Below, piece by piece: positions 1 to 7,165 of a stretch of DNA of 7,411 bases; the stretch's first letter is position 1, and each line of letters starts with the position of its first letter. Location of the stretch: positions 1-7,411 of the forward strand of contig JAUVAR010000118.1 in assembly GCA_030591625.1 (NCBI GenBank), written 5' to 3'. A program made the translations under genes and the position numbers. Origin of the DNA: Candidatus Zixiibacteriota bacterium (GTDB lineage: Bacteria > Zixibacteria > MSB-5A5 > GN15 > FEB-12). The notes beneath the pieces were generated by a model. That model did no database searches. It was not told the origin of the DNA and was given only the letters and a program-made list of their open reading frames with translations.

Positions 1-211
1 AGAATTAGCCAAAACCGGCACCGCCGGATTTAATTTTTATATTTTCAAAAAACGGTAAGTGTCTGGTGCTTTCTGTTGTTTGGACAAATGAGCAAGCTCA
101 TAATCAGAAGCACCAATCAGGTGGTTGCCAGGAGTTTCCTTCGAAAGCTCAGGACTGTCGCTAACGCTACGACAAATCCCCTTTCAGATGGCATCTGCCC
201 CGCTACCAAAA
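1..211. repeat. ~211-bp dispersed direct repeat, copy 1 (may extend off the left edge)
   Basis: This segment recurs in the same orientation at 1863-2074. By hand alignment the copies differ at about 27 of 212 columns, including one 1-nt indel near 147/148. Conservation is uneven. Positions 1-85 differ at one base (75) and the last ~45 bases differ only at two bases, while the middle (86-165) is much more diverged. The near-identical first part contains the hairpin at 15-27. The conserved last part contains a small hairpin (CAGAT 185-189, ATCTG 193-197) whose only differences fall in the loop (ggc here, gat in copy 2). No reading frame is shared by both copies, because the indel shifts plus-strand frames and a CAG-to-TAG change breaks the only minus-strand frame. 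It is therefore better read as a structured non-coding repeat than a gene. Homology starts at base 1, so the true left end may lie outside the window. Confidence 0.9.
11..31. terminator. Terminator-like GC hairpin at the start of repeat copy 1
   Basis: CCGGC (15-19) pairs with GCCGG (23-27) around an ACC loop. AAA (11-13) and TTT (29-31) can extend the stem past an A-A mismatch. On the minus strand the hairpin runs into a short TTTT, and on the plus strand into a T-rich stretch, so it could act in either direction. The identical hairpin occurs in copy 2. Confidence 0.45.
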
Positions 212-214
212 TTT

Positions 215-243
215 AAAGGCCGGCTTAATAGCTGGCCTTTTTT
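215..243 (+). terminator. Rho-independent terminator just after repeat copy 1
   Basis: A ten-base stem (215-224 with 231-240, one G-T wobble) closes a TTAATA loop and runs into six T residues (238-243), a canonical intrinsic terminator on the plus strand. It begins 3 nt after the repeat ends and has no counterpart at copy 2. It would end a transcript coming from the left, either from outside the window or from the repeat itself, and it insulates the 480-1628 gene from upstream reading. A weaker T-rich run exists on the other side, so some bidirectional activity is possible. Confidence 0.75.
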
Positions 244-479
244 ATTGGATCAAATTTATCACAAAGAGTGTCAGGAGTACAGGGATCCTAACTTACAAAG
301 CTCAATTTGCTAATTCGCTTGTTAATTGTCCCAATCTTAACTACATTACCAACGATTAAGATAAAATTTAATTTTTACCTTAGATAATTAGCTTAAAAGA
401 GACAAGACAACCGGGGAACATGACCGGCTAGTTCTTTACGGATTACTTACTTTCATTGTATTAAGAAAAGAGAAACATT
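244..479 (+). other. AT-rich non-coding leader upstream of the carboxyethylornithine synthase-like gene
   Basis: No credible reading frame lies here. The promoter of the downstream gene should be within this stretch, because the terminator at 215-243 closes the left side. AT-rich -10-like hexamers occur near 355-365 and 382-390, but none has a convincing -35 at the right distance, so I do not call one. The A/G-rich tract at about 464-474 (AAGAAAAGAG) is a weak Shine-Dalgarno for the ATG at 480. Confidence 0.4.
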
Positions 480-1628
480 ATGAACAAATTGACATTCGGT
501 GTCATTGGCACTTCAAAGAAGGAAAACGAGCGACGACTTCCAATCCATCCAGAGCATCTGTTGCGCCTTCCCGAACAAGTGCGCCGCCAACTGATTTTTG
601 AGGAGGGCTATGGGGCACCCCTCGGTATCGAAGACTCGAAGATTGCTGCTCAGACGGGTGGCATTGCCACCCGCCACGAACTGTTGGCCGACGTTGGGAG
701 AGTCATCATTCCCAAGCCGGTGTTATCTGATTTACAGGAGCTTCGCAAAGGTGGAATCCTTTGGGGTTGGCCACATTGCGTACAACAAAGAAATATTACT
801 CAAATTGCGATCGATCGCAAGCAGACGCTCATAGCCTTTGAGGATATGTTTGCTTGGGGACCTAACGGTCAGATTGGCCGCCACACTTTCTATAAGAACA
901 ACGAAATAGCTGGCTATTGCGCAGTATTACATGCCTTACATCTAAAGGGTATAGACGGGCACTACGGAAACCAACGTAAAACGCTCATTTTTAGCTTTGG
1001 TGCAGTCAGTCGTGGGGCCATATACGCTCTCAAGGCACGTGGGTTTAGAGATATCACAATCTGCATTCTGCGACCCGACCACGAAGTACGCGAGGAGGTA
1101 CTTGATTGTCACTATGTCCGCATGCGGGAAGGCAAAGATGGGGAAATGTTGTTTATTGAGCACGATGGTACTGAGAAATCTTTACTTGATCTAATCAGCC
1201 AATCAGATATCATTGTAAACGGAACTTTTCAAAATCCTGATCATCCCATCCTTTTCGTAGCTGAAAAGGATAGAGCGTGCCTCAAACCAAGCTGCCTGAT
1301 AATTGATGTTAGTTGCGATGAGGGTATGGGATTCTTTTTCGCCGTACCAACAACGTTTAGGCATCCAATGTTAAAGATAGGAACGGTAGATTACTATGCG
1401 GTGGATCATACACCAAGCTATCTCTGGGAAAGTGCCTCGCGATCTATCTCCGCTGCTCTCATTGTCTATTTGCCGGATGTGATCGCAGGACGTGAGAGTT
1501 GGCAGAAAAATGAAACCATTCGACAGGCTATTAATATTGACGCGGGTGTAATCCAGAAACCCAACATACTGTCGTTTCAGGAGCGCCAACCGATCTTCCC
1601 TCACGCATCTAGCAATACAGGGTTATAA
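480..1628 (+). CDS. N5-(carboxyethyl)ornithine synthase-like dehydrogenase (AlaDH/PNT fold)
   Basis: The 382-residue protein starts with an AlaDH/PNT N-terminal domain: FGVIGTSKKENERRLPIHPE (residues 6-25) resembles the GxxKExExRVxLxP opening of alanine dehydrogenases. ILWGWPHC (93-100) and FYKNNEIAGYCAVLHAL (137-153) follow. The Rossmann dinucleotide-binding loop is FSFGAVSRGAIYAL (171-184). Later motifs are IIDVSCDEGMGF (274-285) and VDHTPSYLWESAS (308-320). From memory, WGWPHC, the NNE-AGY stretch, DVSCDEGMGF and VDHTPSYLW are typical of carboxyethylornithine synthase (EC 1.5.1.24), which reductively condenses pyruvate with L-ornithine using NADPH. The classic lactococcal enzyme is shorter (about 313 residues, recalled), so the extra C-terminal ~50 residues are atypical or family-variable. 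No signal peptide is visible, so it is cytosolic. It stands alone between two direct repeats with no ornithine-pathway neighbours. Substrate is inferred; the fold is secure. Another opine-type or lysine-pathway dehydrogenase is possible. Confidence 0.8.
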   Translation: MNKLTFGVIGTSKKENERRLPIHPEHLLRLPEQVRRQLIFEEGYGAPLGIEDSKIAAQTGGIATRHELLADVGRVIIPKPVLSDLQELRKGGILWGWPHCVQQRNITQIAIDRKQTLIAFEDMFAWGPNGQIGRHTFYKNNEIAGYCAVLHALHLKGIDGHYGNQRKTLIFSFGAVSRGAIYALKARGFRDITICILRPDHEVREEVLDCHYVRMREGKDGEMLFIEHDGTEKSLLDLISQSDIIVNGTFQNPDHPILFVAEKDRACLKPSCLIIDVSCDEGMGFFFAVPTTFRHPMLKIGTVDYYAVDHTPSYLWESASRSISAALIVYLPDVIAGRESWQKNETIRQAINIDAGVIQKPNILSFQERQPIFPHASSNTGL

Positions 1629-1676
1629 ACAAGCATTTCTTCATACAATGCTCAAGTAGGAATAAGAGCTTAATCT

Positions 1677-1714
1677 AAGGAAGCTATTCTGTAATAGTCC
1701 ACGATAGTTTCCTT
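1677..1714 (+). terminator. Stem-loop 48 nt after the dehydrogenase stop; possible weak terminator
   Basis: AAGGAAGCTAT (1677-1687) pairs with ATAGTTTCCTT (1704-1714) over 11 bases with one G-T wobble and a 16-nt loop. It lies just after the end of the 480-1628 gene, where a transcript-end structure is expected. No T-run follows, so it may stabilise the 3' end rather than terminate. The repeat-borne GC hairpin at 1877-1889 is the next candidate terminator. Confidence 0.4.
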
Positions 1715-1862
1715 AATCATAGAAGAGATTGGAATTCAAAAAGATTATTGATTTTCTCGTACATTAGAAAATTGCGAAACTCGCCCAGTTGGGGGACCAT
1801 ATTCTATTATTGCTATATTGTCTCTTGTTTTGACATACACCGCTTTCTAACATTTTTCTAAC

Positions 1863-2074
1863 AGAATTAGCCAAAACCGGCACCGCCGGATTTAATTTTT
1901 ATATTTTCAAAAAACGGTAAGTGTCTGGTGCTTTCTATTGTTTGGACTTCTGTACAGGCTCATAACCCGAAGAACCTATCAGGTGGTTGTCGGCGGTTCC
2001 CTTCGTTTTTCTCAGGATCTTCGCTAATGCTACGACAAATCCCCTTTCAGATGATATCTGCCCCGCTACCAAAA
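1863..2074. repeat. ~211-bp dispersed direct repeat, copy 2
   Basis: This is the second copy of the sequence at 1-211, in the same orientation. The first 74 bases are identical and the first 85 differ only at 1937. The middle is diverged and carries the 1-nt insertion. The final block, including the CAGAT/ATCTG hairpin (2048-2052 and 2056-2060), is conserved apart from two loop bases. Homology stops at the A-run after CCGCTACC, and unlike copy 1 no intrinsic terminator follows. With copy 1 it brackets the 480-1628 gene, so recombination between copies could delete or amplify a ~1.86-kb unit. Confidence 0.9.
1873..1893. terminator. Terminator-like GC hairpin at the start of repeat copy 2
   Basis: CCGGC (1877-1881) and GCCGG (1885-1889) form the same hairpin as at 15-27, flanked by AAA and TTT. 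On the plus strand it is followed by a T-rich tract, so it could end transcription from the dehydrogenase gene about 250 nt upstream. Confidence 0.45.
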
Positions 2075-2336
2075 ATGTTGCCACTCAATTACTTATAAAT
2101 CACAACAATTTCAATCCCATTGCGGATCACCAACCCGAAGGTCGAAATTTTATTATCCAATATTTTTTAATGGTCTTTCTTATTTTGGGGATTTTTCCCT
2201 CTTTGACCTTCGAGTTCTTCTACTTCCTACTTCACTGAAAACAATTATTCATTTATTGAATCCTGACAACATACAATCGTTTGTGACGAATCCATTCGCT
2301 GTCCCTGAATCGTTTCGGTGAAAAAGGCAGCGCTTT
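2075..2336. other. AT-rich non-coding spacer between repeat copy 2 and the convergent efflux operon
   Basis: No gene is supported here. The stretch holds a long-range inverted repeat (2136-2147 with 2202-2212) enclosing a small GGG/CCC hairpin near 2188-2200, and the terminator candidate of the minus-strand operon at its right end. The genes on either side converge into this spacer. Confidence 0.45.
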
Positions 2337-2340
2337 TTAC
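2319..2340 (-). terminator. Probable terminator of the efflux operon, overlapping the permease stop codon
   Basis: On the minus strand AAAAAGC, starting within the TAA stop (2337-2339), pairs with GC-TTTTT across a short loop, with a one-base bulge. The T-run (2321-2325 on the plus strand as A) forms the descending arm. Placement directly at the end of the permease gene supports a terminator. The stem is A/T-rich and the T-run is inside it, so it may be weak. Confidence 0.45.
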
Positions 2341-5300
2341 CTTTTGAAGAGTTTGCTGACATCCTGTCCTATCAAGTAGAAACTAGGCACTAGACCAAGG
2401 GTTAAGAATGTCGCAAATAATAGTCCGTAACCAAGTGCCAATGCCATAGGGGTCATCATCTCGTCCGAGCCACCTATGCCATATGCCAGTGGCAATAAGC
2501 TTGCTACGGTAGTAAATGTCGTTATCAAGATCGGTCGAAGTCGATCCGTTGTTCCTTCGATAACAATCTGTAGTATGTTCAACTTGTTGCCTTTTTCTTT
2601 GAGCCGATTGATGTGATTTACAAGCACCAAAGAGTCGTTAACAACAACTCCCGCCAGACCAATCACACCTAACATAGCTACAAAACTCGGTACCTGATCG
2701 TGAAGCACAAAAGCCCCAATGACTCCAATTAGCCCGAACGGAATCGCCAGCAGAACCATCAAAGGTTGTGAGAATGAATCAAATAGAAGAATCAACAGAA
2801 AATAAATACCTATAACAGCAAGACCAAGAGCCACGAGAAGATCAATCATTGACGAACTTGATTCCTTTGACTCGCCACCTGTCCTGATACGCATTCCTAC
2901 CCAATCCTTATCAAGATCGATTTTTCCAAGAATGCTCTTTGTAGCGGCCATTGGAGATGTTATCTCTTGATCGACACTTGCGGAAATGGTTACCGCTCTT
3001 TCACCATTGTAGTGATAAAAATTCGTAGGCCCCGGGCCTGTTTTGAAGTTCGTAACTTCGCCCAATGGAATCAATCGTCCCTTTTTGTTTGGAATTAGTA
3101 ATTGTGAAAGGTAGTCCAGGCTCTTACGGGCTTTGGCCTGAAGAGAGACACGAAAATCGACATCCTCTTCACCGTATCGAACAGAGGTAACAATCTGTCC
3201 ATCGTAGGCAATACGAATATTCTGACCAATATCTGCAATAGTCAAATCGGCTCTGGCCAGCTTCTCACGATTCGCGACAATCTCAATCTGTTCCTTGCCT
3301 AATTTATCATCCCGATCAACGTCCTTGATTCCATCTATCGCAGTCATTATAGTCACAATCGAGTCTGCCAATGCCCTTCGCATCGTATCATCTGAGCCAA
3401 CAACTCTTAATGATATCGGTTTTCCAGCCAACGCCATACCCACAGACTTTACCGAGTAAGTAATCTTGCTAATCCCCGGTATGTCCCTGCCCTTTTGCCT
3501 GAGCTCCTTTACGATATCAACGCCGGTTCTATCACGCTCGGTAGTTGGAGAGAGTAGCAAAGCTATTTGCGCCATATTCTCCACTTCAACTCCAGCGAAA
3601 TCACCTCCACGGCCTACCCTGGTTATTGAAGAAACAAGGTCTTTCCCAAGTAGTGAATCAATCAGGTGCTCGACCTGAGCCGTCTTTTCTGATGTAACTT
3701 GCAATGGCGTGCCAATGGGCATCTCAACTTGAACGCTCAGTTCATCTGCGGAACCACTTGGGAATAGAACAAAATCCATGTTCTTAATAACGTGCCTTAC
3801 GGAAAACGCTAATAACAGGACAAAAAGCAAAACAAACGCATAACGAACTTTGAGCACATAATAGATCATAAACTTGAATAATCGTTGGATCGGGAGAAAC
3901 CAGGTTCTGCCCGCGCTTGAGGCTTGCTTGTGTTTATTACGTCCTAACCCACCACGAATATGAGCCGGAAGAGCGATTGTCACTTCGATTAATGAAACGA
4001 GTAGTGCCAGACAAACCACCAGCGGAATTACATAGATGAATTTCCCAATACGGCCGGAGATGAAGAACATCGGAATAAATGCCAGAGCTGTAGTTAAGAT
4101 AGTTGTTACAACCGGAGCAAATACCTCTTTTATCCCATCAGTAGCCGCTTCCAGGGGGGACTTCCCCATTTCCCTGTGGCGATGGATATTTTCTGATATA
4201 ACTATAGCGTCGTCTATGATAATTCCTAAGACCAACACCATAGCGGCCAAAGCAATCGAACTCAGAAGTTCGTTGAACATCGGCAATAAAAAGATCACAC
4301 CCAAAAGAGTGACCGGAATGCTGAGCGCCACCCAGAGTGCCGTGCGAAATTGCAGGAAAGCAGTAAGCACCAAAATTACCAGGATAAACCCCATCACGGC
4401 GTTCGAGAGAACGACATCCATTCTGCTTCGAACGCGATCAGAAGCATCATTGGCATAGTTGACACCGATTAGCTCAGGAAAATTCTCCTGCTCTCTTGAA
4501 ATCAATTTCTTTACCGCATCGACTGTCCGAATAATATCCGCGTTTTCCTTCTTACTTACTAATAGCGACATGGCCGGCAGAGCGTTGACCCGTGATATAA
4601 CCCTCTCATCATCAAAATCGTCCCGGATAATAGCCAAGTCTTTCACCTTTACATGAAGACCTTCGAAAGTAGATCGTATGATCACATCGCCAACTTCAAA
4701 TGGATCACGGAACTGTGCCAGAGTAACGACACTTTTCTCACTTGTGTAGGATTCAAAGGTTCCAGCTGTAGCTCGTATATTTTGTCCCTGAATAGCTGCA
4801 ATTATCTCGCCAAGCGAGATCTGATAGTCTTCCAAAGCAGATGATTTCACTTCTATCTTAATCTCACGCGCGCGATATCCATACTTTTCAACGGTAGATA
4901 CGCCCGGAAGCTCTTCCAGTTGTTTTTGTAGACGATCGATGATTATTCGTTTCTCCCGGTATGGCATATCGCCCGTAATACCAATTTCGAGAACCGGCGT
5001 TATTGAAGATTTTATATCTTTCACCAACGGTAATTCATCAACTTCTTCGGGAAGATCTGTAACCCGGCCAACCGCCTCTCTTATCTCCAACTTGATCTCG
5101 TTCGGATCACTTGCATTCGGGTCAAGATTCACCTGGATAGTCGACACGTTTTCCATCGAGAAGGAAATCACGTCCTCAATGCCCCTTACCCCTTTCAATT
5201 GCTCCTCAATCTTGTTGGTCACATTCAGTTCAACATCCTCTGATGATGCACCTGGATAGCGAGTGGTCACAGTCATCTGACCAAAATCTACATGAGGACG

Positions 5301-5411
5301 CCTGTCTCTCTGTATATACGAGAGGGCATAAAGCCCGAGAAACAGGACAGCAATGGTAAAAAGATTGGCCAATTTATGGCGGGCAGCAAAAAATTTGAAA
5401 AACGAATCCAC
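2337..5411 (-). CDS. RND-family efflux permease (AcrB/HAE1-like inner-membrane proton antiporter)
   Basis: The 1024-residue protein has the normal RND length and layout: TM1 (~14-33), a large periplasmic porter loop with RYPGASSEDVE (~51-61), TM2-TM6 (~335-480), a linker, TM7 (~523-538), a second periplasmic loop, and TM8-TM12 (~857-1013). The proton-relay aspartates are present in GIIIDDAIVISEN (Asp400-Asp401, matching AcrB Asp407/408), as is RLRPIL of TM11 (957-962, covering AcrB Arg971). The TM10 lysine (AcrB Lys940) is replaced in GVVVNDSLVLV (Asn925-Asp926), a variant seen in some RND subgroups. The frame stays open upstream to 5486, but that start would overlap the channel gene by 65 nt. 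I choose GTG at 5411, preceded by GGGAG at 5-nt spacing and placed 10 nt after the channel stop. The protein should export drugs, dyes, detergents or lipophilic metabolites using the proton gradient, with a TolC partner and an adaptor. Substrate cannot be told. Confidence 0.93.
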   Translation of the reverse strand: MDSFFKFFAARHKLANLFTIAVLFLGLYALSYIQRDRRPHVDFGQMTVTTRYPGASSEDVELNVTNKIEEQLKGVRGIEDVISFSMENVSTIQVNLDPNASDPNEIKLEIREAVGRVTDLPEEVDELPLVKDIKSSITPVLEIGITGDMPYREKRIIIDRLQKQLEELPGVSTVEKYGYRAREIKIEVKSSALEDYQISLGEIIAAIQGQNIRATAGTFESYTSEKSVVTLAQFRDPFEVGDVIIRSTFEGLHVKVKDLAIIRDDFDDERVISRVNALPAMSLLVSKKENADIIRTVDAVKKLISREQENFPELIGVNYANDASDRVRSRMDVVLSNAVMGFILVILVLTAFLQFRTALWVALSIPVTLLGVIFLLPMFNELLSSIALAAMVLVLGIIIDDAIVISENIHRHREMGKSPLEAATDGIKEVFAPVVTTILTTALAFIPMFFISGRIGKFIYVIPLVVCLALLVSLIEVTIALPAHIRGGLGRNKHKQASSAGRTWFLPIQRLFKFMIYYVLKVRYAFVLLFVLLLAFSVRHVIKNMDFVLFPSGSADELSVQVEMPIGTPLQVTSEKTAQVEHLIDSLLGKDLVSSITRVGRGGDFAGVEVENMAQIALLLSPTTERDRTGVDIVKELRQKGRDIPGISKITYSVKSVGMALAGKPISLRVVGSDDTMRRALADSIVTIMTAIDGIKDVDRDDKLGKEQIEIVANREKLARADLTIADIGQNIRIAYDGQIVTSVRYGEEDVDFRVSLQAKARKSLDYLSQLLIPNKKGRLIPLGEVTNFKTGPGPTNFYHYNGERAVTISASVDQEITSPMAATKSILGKIDLDKDWVGMRIRTGGESKESSSSMIDLLVALGLAVIGIYFLLILLFDSFSQPLMVLLAIPFGLIGVIGAFVLHDQVPSFVAMLGVIGLAGVVVNDSLVLVNHINRLKEKGNKLNILQIVIEGTTDRLRPILITTFTTVASLLPLAYGIGGSDEMMTPMALALGYGLLFATFLTLGLVPSFYLIGQDVSKLFKR

Positions 5412-5421
5412 TTTATCTCCC

Positions 5422-6849
5422 TTATTCGATAACAAGCAACTTATCTCGCAAAGCCCTGTATTGTATGACAAGCTTGTGATAAACAACAGCGTTTTGAAGA
5501 TGTGTCAATCGGGCGTGTGCTTCGTTATCCTGGCTTTGAATCACGAATGTCATATCACCCCGTCCCTGTTCGTACACTTTTATTTCTTCAAGTGTACGTT
5601 CCCTGGCAGACTCGATTTGAGTCAGATTCAGCGCCAGGACATTTTCCATTTCGCTTATCTGAATCAGAATACTCCTTATTGAGGATTCCAGACTGAGAAA
5701 CACTGTCTGCCGCTCAGCCTTAAGTTGTAGTAACTCAAATTCAGACTTCCTGATGTCGGCTTTGCTGGTATGATTACCTAACGGATACGTGAACTGTAGA
5801 CCGACAAACAAACTGGGATTATCCACGCCGAATGATTTACCATAGCTCTCATCATCTTCAATCAACATTGTACCAAGATTGAGATCAAGTTGTGGTCTTG
5901 TCTGATTCGATAGCCCGGACATCTTGAGAGTGAGTTGATCTGTCAAGACGTTGAATGCCGTTAGAACCCGCGAATCAACATCCAATTGACTAATTGTCTG
6001 TTCAACTTCCTCAAGCGCAACCATGCTGTAGATATCGTGTTCTGGCTGTGACTCGTCGAGCTCCGGTGATTGCGCAAGTACAGATAGTTCGGTCTGTTTT
6101 GCGGACACTTGGGATTGAGATAGAACCACATTTTGTTTAGCAATCCTTTGGGCATCTTCTTGTCTTAATACATCGACCTTGTCTATTAGGTGGGCGTCAT
6201 ACTTATCTCTCGTTGAAGCGAGTTGTTCTTCGGCCAGACGCAGCCGTTCTTCATTGATGTTGAGCTGTTCCTTCAGGAAAACCCAATCGAGGAAACCATA
6301 ACCCATGTTTAGCAAGAAATCTTCCTGGTTTTCCGTTGATCGGATTTCAGTGAAATCAATAGCGTACGCGGCCAATTCATACTCAAGTCGATCAAGAACC
6401 CCACTTTTGTTTCTTAGTAGCGGATGAGAATATGTCAATGAAAGCTGCTGTCGGAATAACTCTGAAGGGTTTCCGGAGTAGAGAGCTCGATACTCCTGAT
6501 CGGCGTATGCAGAGGAATAAGAGGCCGATAACCGGCCGCCAGTTTGCCAGAATTTCTTCTGAAGGGAACCATTTATCTGCAACTGACTCAGCTCATCGTA
6601 TGTCGTATTGAATAATCCAGTCCTATTCTCATAGCTGATGAAAGGAGATGACTCTATTATCCAGTCTTTATCACCAAGGTATCTTCTTTGGGACTCTACA
6701 CTAATATTGACTGATAGTGATTCTTGCTCGAAAAATGGATGGTTTTGCATAACCGTCGATAGAAACTGTTCCAGGGAGACTGTCTGCGTTGCTCCAGACA
6801 GGGGAACACACAAGACAAGTGCCACTATAATGAACATAAACATTCTCAT
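5422..6849 (-). CDS. TolC-like outer membrane efflux channel (OEP family)
   Basis: The 475-residue protein has a signal peptide (MRM, then hydrophobic residues 4-17, with probable cleavage after Ser-Gly-Ala20). Two OEP-type halves follow, rich in long helices. The first half includes LEQFLSTVMQNHP (~26-38) and a long helical region to ~270. The second half has the typical RPQLDLNLGTMLIEDD (~318-333), then FVGLQFTYPLGNHTSKADIR (~348-367) and a long terminal helix. Trimers form an outer-membrane beta-barrel and periplasmic tunnel for efflux pumps or type I secretion. The frame is open up to a GTG at 6888, but only ATG 6849 has a well-spaced Shine-Dalgarno (GGAG, 8 nt) and places the signal peptide at the N terminus. 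The Cys in VLCVP is not in a proper lipobox. It is first in an operon with the RND permease 10 nt downstream. No adaptor gene lies between them. Confidence 0.9.
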   Translation of the reverse strand: MRMFMFIIVALVLCVPLSGATQTVSLEQFLSTVMQNHPFFEQESLSVNISVESQRRYLGDKDWIIESSPFISYENRTGLFNTTYDELSQLQINGSLQKKFWQTGGRLSASYSSAYADQEYRALYSGNPSELFRQQLSLTYSHPLLRNKSGVLDRLEYELAAYAIDFTEIRSTENQEDFLLNMGYGFLDWVFLKEQLNINEERLRLAEEQLASTRDKYDAHLIDKVDVLRQEDAQRIAKQNVVLSQSQVSAKQTELSVLAQSPELDESQPEHDIYSMVALEEVEQTISQLDVDSRVLTAFNVLTDQLTLKMSGLSNQTRPQLDLNLGTMLIEDDESYGKSFGVDNPSLFVGLQFTYPLGNHTSKADIRKSEFELLQLKAERQTVFLSLESSIRSILIQISEMENVLALNLTQIESARERTLEEIKVYEQGRGDMTFVIQSQDNEAHARLTHLQNAVVYHKLVIQYRALRDKLLVIE

Positions 6850-6966
6850 CAAATATTCTCCAAACATCTTAGTTGAGAGCCCTTCCACACAGTAATACTG
6901 ATCATACGATTGCTAAACGGCATTAGTTTGTTGTTTTCGCGGTGGACATAGATTGTTCTCGTCTCT
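6850..6966 (-). other. 117-nt spacer between the ribbon-helix-helix gene and the TolC-like gene
   Basis: There is no terminator-like hairpin here, so read-through from the small regulator gene into the efflux genes is plausible. A TATGAT hexamer (minus strand, about 6900-6905) could be a -10 box, but no acceptable -35 lies 16-18 nt before it. GGAG at 6858-6861 (minus) is the Shine-Dalgarno for ATG 6849. Confidence 0.4.
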
Positions 6967-7140
6967 CTACGTTTTCCGTTTACATGACTCTCCTACTTTA
7001 CGTCGAATCAAATCCTTGACCAGTTGTTGAATGGTAGTTTTTTTCTGAGCAACCATAATCTTGAGACGTCGATGGGTCTTATCATCAAGATGAACATGAA
7101 TCATCGGTTCTCGGGAGGTAGCATTAGATAATTTTGCCAT
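6967..7140 (-). CDS. Small ribbon-helix-helix DNA-binding protein (ParG/CopG/Arc-like)
   Basis: This 57-residue protein has a short flexible N-terminal tail (MAKLSNATSREP) followed by a ribbon-helix-helix domain. The beta-strand is MIHVHLD (13-19), with alternating Ile14, Val16 and Leu18 inside and His15 and His17 free to face DNA. Helix A is DKTHRRLKIMVAQ (20-32), then a KKTT turn, and helix B is IQQLVKDLIRRKVG (37-50). The layout resembles ParG-type partition regulators and CopG/Arc-type repressors. Such proteins dimerise, insert the paired strands in the major groove and usually repress their own promoter. The start is supported by GGAG at 7148-7151 (minus) with 7-nt spacing, and by a promoter with a palindrome over its -10. 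It is co-directional with the efflux genes, so it may regulate them, or it may be a lone antitoxin-like or IS/plasmid-derived regulator. No toxin frame is adjacent. The fold is fairly sure; the target is inferred. Confidence 0.8.
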   Translation of the reverse strand: MAKLSNATSREPMIHVHLDDKTHRRLKIMVAQKKTTIQQLVKDLIRRKVGESCKRKT

Positions 7141-7165
7141 AGTCAATCTCCACTACTAGTCATAT

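Noticed and set aside
45..185. Minus-strand coding remnant in repeat copy 1 (frame ending in TYRFLKI then TAA)
   Set aside because: There is no start codon within the open stretch, copy 2 has a TAG where copy 1 has CAG, and the supposed coding part is more diverged than the non-coding part, the reverse of what coding selection gives.
150..211. tRNA 3' end or attachment site, suggested by CCGCTACCA before the terminator
   Set aside because: No matching 5' acceptor strand, no proper T-arm (the TTCAGAT loop lacks the invariant A58 and its flanks do not pair), and no anticodon arm could be built.
125..313. Plus-strand 62-codon frame starting in repeat copy 1
   Set aside because: It uses a TTG start, runs through the repeat and the intrinsic terminator, and the matching frame in copy 2 is shifted by the 1-nt indel, so the peptide is not conserved between copies.
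1830..1858. Plus-strand promoter starting with TTGACA at 1830
   Set aside because: The position 16-18 nt downstream reads CTTTTT-like sequence with no acceptable -10 box, and no gene follows on the plus strand.
2108..2131. CRISPR repeat, suggested by a TTTCAATCCC motif
   Set aside because: There is a single occurrence, with no second copy at spacer distance and no cas gene in the window.
1987..2238. Plus-strand 83-codon frame starting in repeat copy 2, with a hydrophobic C-terminal stretch
   Set aside because: It uses a TTG start inside non-coding repeat sequence with no Shine-Dalgarno. The equivalent start in copy 1 gives a different peptide, and the hydrophobic stretch is what T-rich DNA gives by chance.
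4036..4458. Plus-strand frames lying inside the RND and TolC genes
   Set aside because: They are antisense shadows of strongly supported coding sequences and have no family resemblance or start signals of their own.
5412..5486. Upstream start of the RND permease adding 25 residues
   Set aside because: It would overlap the TolC-like gene by 65 nt and adds a non-homologous tail. GTG 5411 has an ideal Shine-Dalgarno and gives a normal RND N terminus.
6850..6888. Upstream GTG (6888) or ATG (6867) starts for the TolC-like gene
   Set aside because: Both would bury the signal peptide behind extra residues and have poorly spaced ribosome-binding sites. ATG 6849 has GGAG at 8 nt and begins directly with a signal peptide.
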